64,000 nt of DNA from Anaeroplasma bactoclasticum. Its GTDB lineage: Bacteria > Bacillota_I > Bacilli_A > Acholeplasmatales > Anaeroplasmataceae. A program made the translations under genes and the position numbers. Under the pieces are notes generated by a model. It was given only the letters and a program-made list of their open reading frames with translations. It had not been told where the DNA came from and did not search any database. Below are positions 47,002 through 56,543 of the stretch, piece after piece. Where the stretch lies: assembly GCF_003550015.1 (NCBI RefSeq), contig NZ_QXEV01000007.1, forward strand, positions 19,234-83,233. Direction: 5' to 3'. Each line of letters opens with the position of its first letter. Within the stretch, counting starts at the first letter, position 1.

Positions 47002-48441
47002 TTATAAAACTAGCATCGCAACAACAATAAAAATCATAACTGCTGCAGCAACACCTAAGGATACACTTAATAAAACCAATCTACTCTTGCTATTAGCTAA
47101 AGACTCAATCTTACCACTACCAAATTCAGGATTTTGTTCTACCTTATTTGTATCAATAGCAATCGTTGGTTCAACCTCTTCTTGAACTTCCTTTGTTTTA
47201 ATTTGTGCAAGGGTTTCATTAATTATATCTTCTGCAAGCAATTCTTCTTCTTTCTTAGCAGCTAAAATTGCTTCCTCTTCAGCCTTTGCTTGTTCTTGGC
47301 TTTTAACAATAAACTTCCAAGGAGCAATCTCTTCTAGGTTTTCTTCTTTCTCTTCTTCTTTAGGCTCTTCAATAACTGGTTGAATAGGAGTTTCTTCTAC
47401 TACTTTCGTTTCAACCTCTTCTTCAACAACTGGTTTAGTCTCTTCAATAATTTCCTCTTGAACTTCCTCTTCAGCCTTTAATGCTTCTTTAATAACCTCT
47501 GCCATTTCAGAAGAATCTTCATGGTCACCAGCATAATAAATAACTCTCTTTGGCTCACTCGTACCAAAAGAATCAATTGCTTGTAAATCCACTCTAAATT
47601 CTAATGGCTCATATTTAGGTGAAGATTTAATTTCACTCATAGAGGTTGTTGGTATTTCGCATTGGTCTAAGAAATAGAAGAAATATGTAATTAATTCTGT
47701 CTTAGACATATTTGGCTGCATAGGAATACCAGTTCTTCTTGCGTATGTAGAAATTTGCGTAATATTCATTTCATTTAATTCATTTTGTACGCTTTCGGAA
47801 TATGTACCTTTTCTCTTTAAGTAATCAAAAATGAATTCTAAGTATTCTTCTCTTTTTAATCTTTGAGGAAGTGGTACGCCATATTTTCCAGCTAAATCAA
47901 AGATATCCTGATTGGATGCAGAATATTGCAAATTATTTTTTAATACAGTAACATCCTGGCCATCAAAAGTATTATCTTGCTCTAAGCTTGCGCCAGTAAT
48001 GTAATTGAAATAATCTGGGAATGAACCAATGGACTGCTTATTTAAATTTTTTAAATACATAAGCTCTCCATCATTTAGATTTAACTCTTGATAATTATCA
48101 ATAATCAATGAAAATAAATTTTTTCTATATGTTTGGAAATCTGTTTCATCACAAATCTTATTAAATAGCATAAATAATTGCTGCTCACTATAGCTAGCAT
48201 AATATTGTAGCTTAACAAAGGCATCCTTTGGCATGGAATTCGAATGCAAGAACTTGATTCTGTTGTTTAAAACAGAAATCATTGCCATACAATTGATTCT
48301 TCTTGGAAGCTGTGTTGTACGGTCAATTAAAAAATGATACACCTGTTCTCCAGATAATGAAGAAAGCTTATTAATTAATGTGTCAAGCTTACAAACCTTT
48401 CCATATAATATAATTTGATTTTTTGAATAATTTAGTTCCAT
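47002..48441 (-). CDS. Tail-anchored protein with SAP-like helical motifs, function unknown
   Basis: The protein is 479 residues; the start has GGAGGTAG. Two similar helical motifs, FDLAGKYGVPLPQRLKREEY near 195 and ISTYARRTGIPMQPNMSKTE near 235, resemble SAP or Rho-N modules that bind nucleic acid. Residues 310-450 are an acidic, Glu-rich disordered stretch. Residues ~455-479 form one C-terminal membrane segment with no signal peptide, so it should be tail-anchored facing the cytoplasm. It is the first gene of the mutS-mutL-miaA-aroK-aroQ run, 31 bases before mutS. No family is recognised. Confidence 0.75.
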   Translation of the reverse strand: MELNYSKNQIILYGKVCKLDTLINKLSSLSGEQVYHFLIDRTTQLPRRINCMAMISVLNNRIKFLHSNSMPKDAFVKLQYYASYSEQQLFMLFNKICDETDFQTYRKNLFSLIIDNYQELNLNDGELMYLKNLNKQSIGSFPDYFNYITGASLEQDNTFDGQDVTVLKNNLQYSASNQDIFDLAGKYGVPLPQRLKREEYLEFIFDYLKRKGTYSESVQNELNEMNITQISTYARRTGIPMQPNMSKTELITYFFYFLDQCEIPTTSMSEIKSSPKYEPLEFRVDLQAIDSFGTSEPKRVIYYAGDHEDSSEMAEVIKEALKAEEEVQEEIIEETKPVVEEEVETKVVEETPIQPVIEEPKEEEKEENLEEIAPWKFIVKSQEQAKAEEEAILAAKKEEELLAEDIINETLAQIKTKEVQEEVEPTIAIDTNKVEQNPEFGSGKIESLANSKSRLVLLSVSLGVAAAVMIFIVVAMLVL

Positions 48442-48626
48442 GTAGCTACCTCCAAAAAATGTCATAGTATATATAATTATATACTATTCTTTTGCCATTT
48501 TAAAGAGAAAAACAAATATCACATAGAGAATATTATTTTTTTCGTTTTTACCTATTTTTGATTCCAAAAAATTGAAGTTTTTAACTCATTTTTACCTTTA
48601 TTAAAAGTTTATAAGAAAAATAAGGT

Positions 48627-48678
48627 TTCAAAACAAAAAAAATGTGTTATAATATATAAACAAGCGAAAACGTTTACA
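48627..48678 (+). promoter_or_regulatory. Promoter and probable cre (CcpA) site of the EF-G-like gene
   Basis: An extended -10, TGTTATAAT (48645-48653), has TTTCAA 16 bp upstream. CGAAAACGTTTACA at 48665-48678 matches the catabolite-responsive element consensus TGWAANCGNTNWCA at all but the first base and lies just after the start point. The rest of 48442-48705 has no gene. Confidence 0.6.
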
Positions 48679-48705
48679 AAGTAAATAAGAAAGGACGTAT
48701 ACTTT

Positions 48706-50748
48706 ATGAAAAATATTCGAAACATTGTGCTTTTAGGACACCTGCAGTCCGGTAAAACAACTCTTGCAGAGACTCTTTATGCAGCCGCAACAGGAAATGC
48801 AAAGGGTTCTGTCGATGCAGGTACTTCTATTTCTGACTACACGCCAGAGGAAAAGAGCAGAAAGTCAAGCGTACATTCTGCGATTTTACCATTAGAGTAT
48901 AAGGGTACTAAGATCAACTTAATAGACTGCCCAGGTAGCGACGACTTTATTACAGATACAATTTCTGCAATAAGTGTAGTAAAGGGTGCTGTATTACTAA
49001 TTGATGCCTCTAAGGGCGTTGAAGTTGGTACAGTAAAACATTGGAATTTCTTAAGAAAGAAAAACATCCCAACAATTATCTATGTAAATAAAATGGATAA
49101 GCCAGATGTTCATTTCGACAAGCTAATGGATGATATCCGTACAAAGCTTGGTAAGAATGCTATTCCATTCTGCTACCCAATGGGACACAATGACGGATTC
49201 GATGGATTCGTTAACTGTGTTACATTAACTGCAAGAAAATTTAATGGCAAGGAATGCGAGGATGCTGAAATCTATCCTGACAAGCGTGCTGCAGTACTTG
49301 AACTTCATAACCAAATGGTGGAAGCTGTTGCTGAAACTAGTGAAGAATTAATGGAAAAGTTCTTTATGGGTGAACAATTAACTCGTGAAGAAATCCAAGA
49401 GGGATTAAGAAAATCCGTATTAGGTAGTGAACTAATTCCAGTACTTGTTGGTTCTGCAATTAAGGGAATTGGTATCCATACATTACTTGATATGATGATT
49501 GACTATCTTCCAAATCCTCAGGATTTAAATCCAATTGAGGGTGAAGATATGGATGGTAATCCAGTAGAAAGAAAGACTTTAGATGAAGAGCCATTTAGTG
49601 CTTTTGTATTCAAAACTATGGTTGACCCATATTTTGGTACAGCAAACATCTTCAAAGTAAATTCAGGTAAGATTAAGGTTGGAGATACTATTCATGTATC
49701 CAAACTAGATAAGGATATCCAAGTATCTCAGTTAAATACAGTTACTGGTTCAAAGATGACTCCAGTTAATGAACTTACCGCTGGTGATATTGGTTGTATT
49801 GTAAAGGCAGATGGAGTTGAAAACTCAATGACATTATCTTCTCCTTCTTCTAAGATTACATATCCAGAAATAGATTATCCAACAGCTGTTTATTACAAGG
49901 CTCTTTTAACATCCTCTAAGAGTGATGAAGAAAAGCTTGGTAATGTTCTTGCAAAGATTTGTCTTGAAGATAAATCTATTGAGGTTAAGCGTAACCCTGA
50001 AACAAATCAGTTATTAATCGGTACATTAGGTATATCTCACCTTTCTTATTTGCTTGAAAGAATGAAAAACACATATAAGCTTAATTTAACAACTGAGGAT
50101 TCCAAGATTGTTTATCGCGAGACAATCCGTGGGGCTGCAACTGGTAATGGTAGATACATTAAGCAGTCTGGTGGTTCTGGTTTTTATGGTGTTGTTGAAA
50201 TGGAATTTAAACCAGCTCCAGAAAATACTTTCTCTGAAGAAGTATTTGGTGGTGCAGTTCCTAAGAACTACTTTCCAGCAGTTGAAAAGGGCTTCTATGA
50301 GGCTTGTGAAAAGGGTCTACTTGCTGGATTCCCAGTAATCGGTGTTCACGCTATCCTTAAGGATGGTAAATACCATGCTGTAGACTCTAATGAATTGGCA
50401 TTTAAGATGGCTGCTATCCTTGCTTTCAAGGATGCTTATATGAATTGTAAGCCAGTTATTCTAGAACCAATCATTAAAATTACTGTTACTGTTGAAGCAG
50501 ACATGGTAGGAGATATCATTTCTGACTTAAATCAGCGTCGTGCTAAGGTTACAGGCATGGATGTAAATTCTAGAGGTAACCAAAAGATTACAGCTTTAGT
50601 TCCTGAATCTGAAATTCAAGAATACACAAATGACCTTAAGTCCTTAACTCAAGGTTCTGGATTCTTCGTTCGTGAATTCTCTAACTATGAAGCAATGCCA
50701 CAGGCATTACAAGATAAGCTACTTAAAACACTAGCTGAACAAAAGTAA
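48706..50748 (+). CDS. EF-G-like translational GTPase
   Basis: The protein is 680 residues with all five EF-G domains. G1 is LGHLQSGKTTL where canonical EF-G has GHVDAGKTT. G3 is LIDCPGSDDF and G4 VNKMD. The switch I region lacks the usual RGITI motif and reads EEKSRKSSVHSA instead. These differences place it among EF-G paralogues (often called FusA2 or EF-G-like) rather than the housekeeping FusA, which is normally in the str operon. The role in the ribosome cycle is uncertain. A terminator follows. Confidence 0.85.
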   Translation: MKNIRNIVLLGHLQSGKTTLAETLYAAATGNAKGSVDAGTSISDYTPEEKSRKSSVHSAILPLEYKGTKINLIDCPGSDDFITDTISAISVVKGAVLLIDASKGVEVGTVKHWNFLRKKNIPTIIYVNKMDKPDVHFDKLMDDIRTKLGKNAIPFCYPMGHNDGFDGFVNCVTLTARKFNGKECEDAEIYPDKRAAVLELHNQMVEAVAETSEELMEKFFMGEQLTREEIQEGLRKSVLGSELIPVLVGSAIKGIGIHTLLDMMIDYLPNPQDLNPIEGEDMDGNPVERKTLDEEPFSAFVFKTMVDPYFGTANIFKVNSGKIKVGDTIHVSKLDKDIQVSQLNTVTGSKMTPVNELTAGDIGCIVKADGVENSMTLSSPSSKITYPEIDYPTAVYYKALLTSSKSDEEKLGNVLAKICLEDKSIEVKRNPETNQLLIGTLGISHLSYLLERMKNTYKLNLTTEDSKIVYRETIRGAATGNGRYIKQSGGSGFYGVVEMEFKPAPENTFSEEVFGGAVPKNYFPAVEKGFYEACEKGLLAGFPVIGVHAILKDGKYHAVDSNELAFKMAAILAFKDAYMNCKPVILEPIIKITVTVEADMVGDIISDLNQRRAKVTGMDVNSRGNQKITALVPESEIQEYTNDLKSLTQGSGFFVREFSNYEAMPQALQDKLLKTLAEQK

Positions 50749-50757
50749 TATTAAAAG

Positions 50758-50788
50758 AAAACTCCAACAGGGTTGTTGGAGTTTTTTT
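50758..50788. terminator. Terminator after the EF-G-like gene
   Basis: CTCCAAC (50762-50768) pairs with GTTGGAG (50775-50781), followed by seven T on the plus strand and preceded by A-rich sequence that serves the convergent glycosylase gene. Confidence 0.88.
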
Positions 50789-51290
50789 AATGCAATTTTA
50801 ATTCCTTCCATTTTTCAAAAAGCCTATCTATATTCCAAGCTGCATTCGCAGGGGATGTAGATGGTAAAAGAACTGTCCTATCTTTATACATTGGGTATGC
50901 TTTTAATAAAAGCGCATATGCTTTTTTACCATTGCAATAGATATGGTTTATTTCAGTATTCTCTATTAAAGATGGAATATCTGCATAAACGACATCTTCT
51001 ATAGAAGAATCACTAGAATTATCTATGGTACAGGAATATACAACATCATATAGCGCAATATGTAATTCTTTTAAAGCATTTACTTTTTCTTCATTAGATA
51101 AAGATATAAAATCTTTATCAAAAATCAACCCCAATACTTTCCAAAAACGATTTTTAGAATTTCCATAATAAAAGTCATTTTCTCTTGAAATTACAGATGG
51201 AAAAGAGCCTAATATTAGTATTTTTGAGTTTGGGTAAATAATTGGTGAAAAAGGATGCTGAATACTATTCTTTGTCCTTTGTTTTTTCAT
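50787..51290 (-). CDS. Hypoxanthine/deoxyinosine-DNA glycosylase (UDG superfamily)
   Basis: The protein is 167 residues. It has ILILGSFPSVISRENDFYYG followed by NRFWKVLGLIF near residue 30, and the second motif LLPSTSPANAAW near 145. These are the family-6 uracil-DNA-glycosylase signatures of enzymes removing hypoxanthine from DNA. It overlaps the upstream unknown gene by 26 bases, so three genes are co-transcribed. Confidence 0.85.
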   Translation of the reverse strand: MKKQRTKNSIQHPFSPIIYPNSKILILGSFPSVISRENDFYYGNSKNRFWKVLGLIFDKDFISLSNEEKVNALKELHIALYDVVYSCTIDNSSDSSIEDVVYADIPSLIENTEINHIYCNGKKAYALLLKAYPMYKDRTVLLPSTSPANAAWNIDRLFEKWKELKLH

Positions 51291-51708
51291 AATCTAAATC
51301 TTCAGGCAACTCTTCTCCAAAGCTTTTATTTAAGTGAAACATTTTAAAATAAGTAGACGGAAGAGAATCCATAAGCTCACATTTAACATAATAAATATCT
51401 GCAAAAGCGGCTTTTTCATTTTCTTGATGCGAAAACAATCCTCTTGTTTTTGTTAATAAAAAATTTCGTTTAAACATAAATTCTTTAGATTCCTCACGAA
51501 ACTTTGTATAGAATTTAACTAAAGAATAAGACAAATCAAAAGCTCTTCTGTAAGAAGGATTCGAAGATGTTACAACATAGCAATCTTTCTCTATCTTTCC
51601 TTGCTTACATACTTCTTTAAGTGTTTCTAAGGCAATATATAGATCCTTTTCACGAGCAATATAATTCTTCTTTGTTGCTCCTCTTGGCTTAAATAAATGA
51701 AATCCCAT
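51265..51708 (-). CDS. Conserved hypothetical protein, 147 aa
   Basis: The protein has a basic N-terminus (MGFHLFKPRGATKKNYIARE), a helical middle and an acidic C-terminus (ELPEDLDYEKTKDKE). No membrane segment or known motif. Its position between an unknown 229-residue gene and the deoxyinosine glycosylase, with stop/start overlaps on both sides, means it is translated as one unit with them. The function is unknown. Confidence 0.65.
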   Translation of the reverse strand: MGFHLFKPRGATKKNYIAREKDLYIALETLKEVCKQGKIEKDCYVVTSSNPSYRRAFDLSYSLVKFYTKFREESKEFMFKRNFLLTKTRGLFSHQENEKAAFADIYYVKCELMDSLPSTYFKMFHLNKSFGEELPEDLDYEKTKDKE

Positions 51709-52397
51709 TATAAAATCTCCTTAATCATCGCATCTGTTTCTTTCTTATATTTCATTAAAAGAATAACGCATGTTGTATCATTATTTTTTGTAATAAAATC
51801 ACTATGTGCTGCAATAAAAGAATTAATGCCTTTTTGCATAGCAGATAAGCGATATAATAATCCTTTCTTTCCGTAAGGATCATTACCAAATTCTTCTCTT
51901 TCTCTATTTCTTAAATTGAGCTCCTTATTATATTCTCTAACATAATCTTGAGTCTCAATCATAGTAGCATATTCACTAACCTTTTCATTCTTTATTGCTC
52001 TTTGCTCTGCATACATTAAGCCAACATCAATTTGAGATAAGATTTCCATTAAGGTTCTTACTCTTTCCATTTGCTCATCGCAATCCTCTTCAATAAAGCC
52101 TGTTTCTTCTGTCATACATGGAACTTTAACACGAATTACTCTTGCAGATGCCATTTTCCAAATAGAAAAATCTCTATATTTCATTAGTACAGGATATGCA
52201 TATTTACCAAAAATTGCCTCATAATCACCCATACCATTAAAACGCATATCTAAAGAATGATATGCCTTATTATATACAATTTTAACTACTGTATAGCCAG
52301 TATCAACATCAGGAAATAAAGAATCCTCTCGATCTTGAAAAGCTATATCTTTATAGTTTTTTGAAACGTATTTAAAAAAAGCTTCTTTAATGTCCAT
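51708..52397 (-). CDS. Conserved hypothetical protein, 229 aa
   Basis: The protein begins at the ATG at 52397, which has GGAGA upstream. It is soluble, with an alpha/beta N-terminal half containing a DVDTGYTVVKIVYNKAYHSL segment and a helical C-terminal half ending TCVILLMKYKKETDAMIKEI. No recognised domain. It is the first gene of the glycosylase operon. Confidence 0.65.
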   Translation of the reverse strand: MDIKEAFFKYVSKNYKDIAFQDREDSLFPDVDTGYTVVKIVYNKAYHSLDMRFNGMGDYEAIFGKYAYPVLMKYRDFSIWKMASARVIRVKVPCMTEETGFIEEDCDEQMERVRTLMEILSQIDVGLMYAEQRAIKNEKVSEYATMIETQDYVREYNKELNLRNREREEFGNDPYGKKGLLYRLSAMQKGINSFIAAHSDFITKNNDTTCVILLMKYKKETDAMIKEIL

Positions 52398-52532
52398 TTG
52401 AGTCCATCTCCAATGCGGATTTTTAAACATTATAACATTTTATTATATAAAAATAAAGATTTCTAAATAAGAAAAAAATGAATGCCTTTTCAAGAAGAAA
52501 TAATGTATAATAGGGATATAAAGGAGGAGCCT

Positions 52533-52811
52533 ATGAGAAATAAATTAGCTAGAAGATTAATAAAGAATTACCAAGATAGCAATAATGGACGTCCTCCAAA
52601 ATGCAAGTTTTATCCAACCTGTTCTCACTATGCAATGGAATGCTATGAAAAATTCAATTTTGTTAAAGCGAGTGCTTTAACTGCATGGAGATTAATTCGT
52701 TGCAATCCCTTGCATAAAATGGCATATGATCCAGTGCCATTAACAAAAGAGGAAAAGAAAAAATTAAAGGAAGAAAAAGAGAATATAGAAAAAGAAGGCA
52801 CAGAAAACTAA
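52533..52811 (+). CDS. yidD: Membrane protein insertion efficiency factor YidD
   Basis: The protein is 92 residues from the ATG at 52533 with AAAGGAGG upstream. The signature CKFYPTCSHYAMECYEKFNF and the following WRLIRCNPLHK are typical. YidD assists insertion of membrane proteins with YidC. It is normally beside rnpA/yidC but stands alone here. Confidence 0.93.
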   Translation: MRNKLARRLIKNYQDSNNGRPPKCKFYPTCSHYAMECYEKFNFVKASALTAWRLIRCNPLHKMAYDPVPLTKEEKKKLKEEKENIEKEGTEN

Positions 52812-52824
52812 TCCTGTGCCTTTT
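52796..52824 (+). terminator. Terminator of yidD
   Basis: AAGGCACAG pairs with CTGTGCCTT across ten bases and is followed by TT. The left arm overlaps the yidD stop region. Confidence 0.75.
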
Positions 52825-52863
52825 CTAATCCCTTTTTATCTTCATCAATACCACTACTTATGA

Positions 52864-53418
52864 TTATTTTTCTCCCTGACAGGCTTTTCTTAATGCCTCT
52901 TTCTTTTCATATCCATGGAAAAATTCATAAATTGCTAAACCAAACTCAATAGAATAATACATAGATTTTGCAGTAATAAATTTACCATCTACAACTACTC
53001 CCTTATCTCTTAAATAAGTTCCTCCAATGATTTCCCCTTCAAAACCAGGATGAACAGTATATAATCTATCCTTAAAGTAACCAAGCTTTCCAACTAAATG
53101 GGGAGCAGCACAAATGGAAGCTACTACCTTATCATTTTTTACAAAAGTATGAATTAATTCTGTAACAATTGGAACGTTTGGCATAATTCGAAATGAACCA
53201 GGTCCTCCAGGGATAATCAAACAATCATAGCTTTTTAAGTCAATTACATCTTCAATTAGAGAATCTACAGTCAATATATTCCCACACTTTGTTTGGACAT
53301 TTAATCTTCCCATAATTGATGCACAGGTGATTTCCTCTCCACCACGCTTTAATACATCTAGGGTTGCGATGGCCTCAACATCCTCAAAGTTATCTGCAAA
53401 TAGCATTAAAAATTTCAT
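52864..53418 (-). CDS. DJ-1/PfpI family protein
   Basis: The protein is 184 residues. The nucleophile elbow VASICAAPHLVGKLG is near residue 98, with LIIPGGPGSFR upstream and a conserved Glu near residue 13 in FADNFEDVEAIA. Members include deglycase/chaperone-like YajL and thiamine-pathway ThiJ relatives. The activity is undetermined. Confidence 0.85.
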   Translation of the reverse strand: MKFLMLFADNFEDVEAIATLDVLKRGGEEITCASIMGRLNVQTKCGNILTVDSLIEDVIDLKSYDCLIIPGGPGSFRIMPNVPIVTELIHTFVKNDKVVASICAAPHLVGKLGYFKDRLYTVHPGFEGEIIGGTYLRDKGVVVDGKFITAKSMYYSIEFGLAIYEFFHGYEKKEALRKACQGEK

Positions 53419-53470
53419 AATCGTACTCCTTTTATCTTGATTATTTTATTATAACCGATTTTTCAAAAGA

Positions 53471-53493
53471 AAAAAAGGGGATTTTCCCCTTTT
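53471..53493 (-). terminator. Terminator after trpB
   Basis: AAAAGGGG pairs with CCCCTTTT (53473-53493) around a 5-nt loop, followed on the minus strand by a T-rich tract. Confidence 0.85.
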
Positions 53494-53496
53494 AAA

Positions 53497-54744
53497 CTAT
53501 AGTTTAATGTTATGCTTTTCTAAATAATCAATACCATATTTTTCAATGATATAGTCCATATCCTTATCGCCTCTACCAGATAGGTTAACTAGAATCGTAC
53601 CTGTCTTTTTCTTAGTACGAGCTAAACGCATAGCATAGGCAACCGCATGAGCAGATTCAATGGCAGGAATAATACCCTCTAAGCGAGATAATAAATAGAA
53701 TGCCTCAAGTGCCTCTTCATCAGATACAGTATCATATTTAACTCTACCTAAATCATGTAAGAAGGCATGCTCAGGTCCAACAGATGGATAATCTAGTCCT
53801 GATGCAACAGAATAAACTAAATCTGGCTCTCCCTTTTCATCCTTTAACATTAAGGAATTAAAGCCATGCATAATACCTTCTTCACCATAGGTAATACTTG
53901 CAGCGTGATTTCCTCTTTCTTTACCCTTACCTAGTGGTTCAACACCAACAATTTCAACAGGCTCATTCACAAAAGGAATAAACATACCTGCAGAGTTAGA
54001 GCCACCTCCAACACATGCACATACGACATCTGGCATCAAGCCTGTCATTTCCTTAAATTGATCCTTTGCCTCAAATCCAACAACACTTTGGAAATCTCTT
54101 ACCATTAGTGGGAATGGATGAGGTCCTACAACAGAGCCAATACAATAAATACAGTCCTTATATTCCTTTAAATAAGCATTAAATGCGGCATCTACTGCTT
54201 CCTTTAAGGTTTGCTGTCCATCCGTAACCTCTACAACATTTGCGCCTAAAAGACGCATTCTGCTTACATTAGGTGCTTGCTTTTTAATATCTACAGCACC
54301 CATATAAATATCGCATTCTAAGCCAAAATATGCTGCTGCAGTAGCAAGAGCAACACCATGCTGGCCCGCACCGGTTTCTGCAATAATCTTTTTCTTGCCC
54401 ATGAATTTTGCAAGTAAGCCCTCACCCATACAGTGATTAATCTTATGTGCACCTGTATGGTTTAAATCCTCTCTTTTTAAATAGATTTGAGCTCCACCAC
54501 AATATTTAGATAATCTTTCACAGTGATATACAGGAGTAGGTCTTCCTTGGAATTCCTTTCTAATTCTTCTTAATTCATTAATGAATTGAGAGGAATGACA
54601 AATGGTTTGATAAGCCTCTGTAATTTCAATAAATGCTGGCTTTAATTCCTCAGGAATATATGCTCCACCATATTTTCCAAAAAAGCCATCCTCATTTGGA
54701 TAATTCTTTAAATAAGTTTCAAAATCAACATTTTCAATTTTCAT
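53497..54744 (-). CDS. trpB: Tryptophan synthase beta chain
   Basis: The protein is 415 residues. [20 protein letters not shown] near residue 95 carries the PLP Lys, and [15 protein letters not shown] follows; [12 protein letters not shown] and [12 protein letters not shown] complete the site. It joins indole and serine. No trpA or other trp gene is here. It ends an operon of a T-box leader and a three-component ABC importer, which suggests salvage of imported indole or tryptophan rather than synthesis from chorismate. Confidence 0.93.
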   Translation of the reverse strand: MKIENVDFETYLKNYPNEDGFFGKYGGAYIPEELKPAFIEITEAYQTICHSSQFINELRRIRKEFQGRPTPVYHCERLSKYCGGAQIYLKREDLNHTGAHKINHCMGEGLLAKFMGKKKIIAETGAGQHGVALATAAAYFGLECDIYMGAVDIKKQAPNVSRMRLLGANVVEVTDGQQTLKEAVDAAFNAYLKEYKDCIYCIGSVVGPHPFPLMVRDFQSVVGFEAKDQFKEMTGLMPDVVCACVGGGSNSAGMFIPFVNEPVEIVGVEPLGKGKERGNHAASITYGEEGIMHGFNSLMLKDEKGEPDLVYSVASGLDYPSVGPEHAFLHDLGRVKYDTVSDEEALEAFYLLSRLEGIIPAIESAHAVAYAMRLARTKKKTGTILVNLSGRGDKDMDYIIEKYGIDYLEKHNIKL

Positions 54745-54758
54745 AGTACTTATCCTTT

Positions 54759-55601
54759 CTATTTTTCACTAAATAAAATGTTATCAGAAAAATGCTTTGA
54801 ATATAGCTTTAATAGCTCTTCTTCTGTAGCATTCTTCTTTAAATCCCCAGATAGATCCACAACAACCTTTCCCTCATTTAAAATGATTAATCTTGTACCA
54901 TATTTTAAAGCAGTCTTTAAATTATGAGTAATCATTAATGTAGTAACCTTTTTTTCAGATACAATACGATTTGTTATTTCCATAACAATATCCTGTGTCT
55001 TTGGGTCTAAGGCTGCAGTATGCTCATCTAAAAGTAATAATTCAGGATTAGAATTCGATGCCATATACAAGGTTAATGCCTGTCTTTGGCCACCAGATAG
55101 CTTCTTTGCTTGAGTTTCAAATTGGTTCTCAAGCCCTAAATCATAGCTTTTAATTTCTTCCATCGCTTCTTTTTTTATTTTTCTTCTATATCCAAAGAAT
55201 GTATAGGGGTAATTATTATCTATTATATCATTAAATGGATTAAGCTTAAATAATCTTCTTATAAAATAGAAGCTTGGAGCCTTTTTTGATAACAAGATAT
55301 TATCATATACTCTTAAATTTGGTGCTGTACCTCTTAGTGGATCTTGGTATACAACACCAACAAATTTTGTTCTTTTTTGCTGTGGCATCTTATTTAATAG
55401 CTTACCATTTAAGGTAATATCTCCTAAATAAGGAACTGTGCCTAAAATTGCATTAAATAATGTAGATTTACCTGCACCATTAGAGCCTAATAATACGATA
55501 AATTCTCCATCATTTACTTCTAAATTAAAATTCTTTAATACGAGCTTTTCTGTAGGAGTTCCAATATCAAAGCCAACAGTTAAATTTGAAATATTAAGCA
55601 T
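54759..55601 (-). CDS. trpZ: ABC transporter ATP-binding protein (tryptophan-type importer)
   Basis: The protein is 280 residues from the ATG at 55601, with AAAGGAGG upstream; an upstream ATG overlaps that site. Walker A is [16 protein letters not shown], signature [14 protein letters not shown] and Walker [14 protein letters not shown]. It energises the importer made with the permease it overlaps by 8 bases. Name by analogy with TrpXYZ systems under Trp T-box control. Confidence 0.88.
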   Translation of the reverse strand: MLNISNLTVGFDIGTPTEKLVLKNFNLEVNDGEFIVLLGSNGAGKSTLFNAILGTVPYLGDITLNGKLLNKMPQQKRTKFVGVVYQDPLRGTAPNLRVYDNILLSKKAPSFYFIRRLFKLNPFNDIIDNNYPYTFFGYRRKIKKEAMEEIKSYDLGLENQFETQAKKLSGGQRQALTLYMASNSNPELLLLDEHTAALDPKTQDIVMEITNRIVSEKKVTTLMITHNLKTALKYGTRLIILNEGKVVVDLSGDLKKNATEEELLKLYSKHFSDNILFSEK

Positions 55602-56520
55602 TAGAGTCATCCTCCTTTGCTATAGCATCTACTAGGTTAACCTTCTTAAGCTTTTGCTTATTTTTAAAGCTATCTGCAATAGCACCTGCTACTAAAATAA
55701 CTACTAGGAAGCTTGCTTGAATAAGCTGTAAATTTCTTGCTGGAATTGAAGATAATTCTAGAATAACTGAATAAATAACACGATAAACAATAGAGCCTGC
55801 TAATATACCTACTAGCATTAAATCTAGGTTATGCTTTTTAAATGTAATAACCTCACCAATAATGATTGTAGCAACACCAACAACCATTACACCCTTTTCT
55901 AAATATGCTGCATAGGATGCATTAAACTGTGTGAATAGTGCACCTGCAAGTCCAACTAATCCATTAGAAATCATTAAGCCAATAATCTTCATATTGTCTG
56001 TAGAAATAGATTGTGTTTTTGCCATTTGCTCATTATCTCCACAGGCTCTAATGGATAAGCCTAGCTTTGATCTAAAGAATAATGACATTAAGCCCATTAA
56101 TATAACTACAATCGCAAGCAAGATTAATAGCTTAAACCATGCATTATCTGGGAATATTGTATAATTGGCAATTCCAGTAGTTGTATATCCCTTTAGTGCT
56201 ATAGATAAATCTCCATTAGCAACAATTAGATTCACTGAATAAAATGCCGTTAGAGTTAATATACCAGATAATATGGCATTGATTTTTAATTTGGTATGCA
56301 ATAGTGCAGTAATTAATCCTGCACCTGCACCACCTAAGTATGCAACAAGTAATGCTAAGTATGGATTGACTGCCTTACATAGCTTTGCACATAATACTGC
56401 ACCAAATGCATAGGATGCTTCTATTGTTAAATCCGTAATATTTAAAATTCGGAAGGATAGAAATACTCCAAGCCCTAAGACTGTGAAGATTAACGCAACT
56501 GAATATGTGTCAATGTTCAT
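55594..56520 (-). CDS. trpY: ABC transporter permease (tryptophan-type importer)
   Basis: The protein is 308 residues with about nine membrane segments and a branched-chain-amino-acid-type loop (FFRSKLGLSIRACGDNEQMAK) near residue 150, given here as SKLGLSIRACGDNEQMA. It matches permeases that accompany ABC_sub_bind lipoproteins. It starts 24 bases after the substrate-binding gene. Confidence 0.88.
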   Translation of the reverse strand: MNIDTYSVALIFTVLGLGVFLSFRILNITDLTIEASYAFGAVLCAKLCKAVNPYLALLVAYLGGAGAGLITALLHTKLKINAILSGILTLTAFYSVNLIVANGDLSIALKGYTTTGIANYTIFPDNAWFKLLILLAIVVILMGLMSLFFRSKLGLSIRACGDNEQMAKTQSISTDNMKIIGLMISNGLVGLAGALFTQFNASYAAYLEKGVMVVGVATIIIGEVITFKKHNLDLMLVGILAGSIVYRVIYSVILELSSIPARNLQLIQASFLVVILVAGAIADSFKNKQKLKKVNLVDAIAKEDDSNA

Positions 56521-56543
56521 ATTGACACCCCCCTCGTATAATA

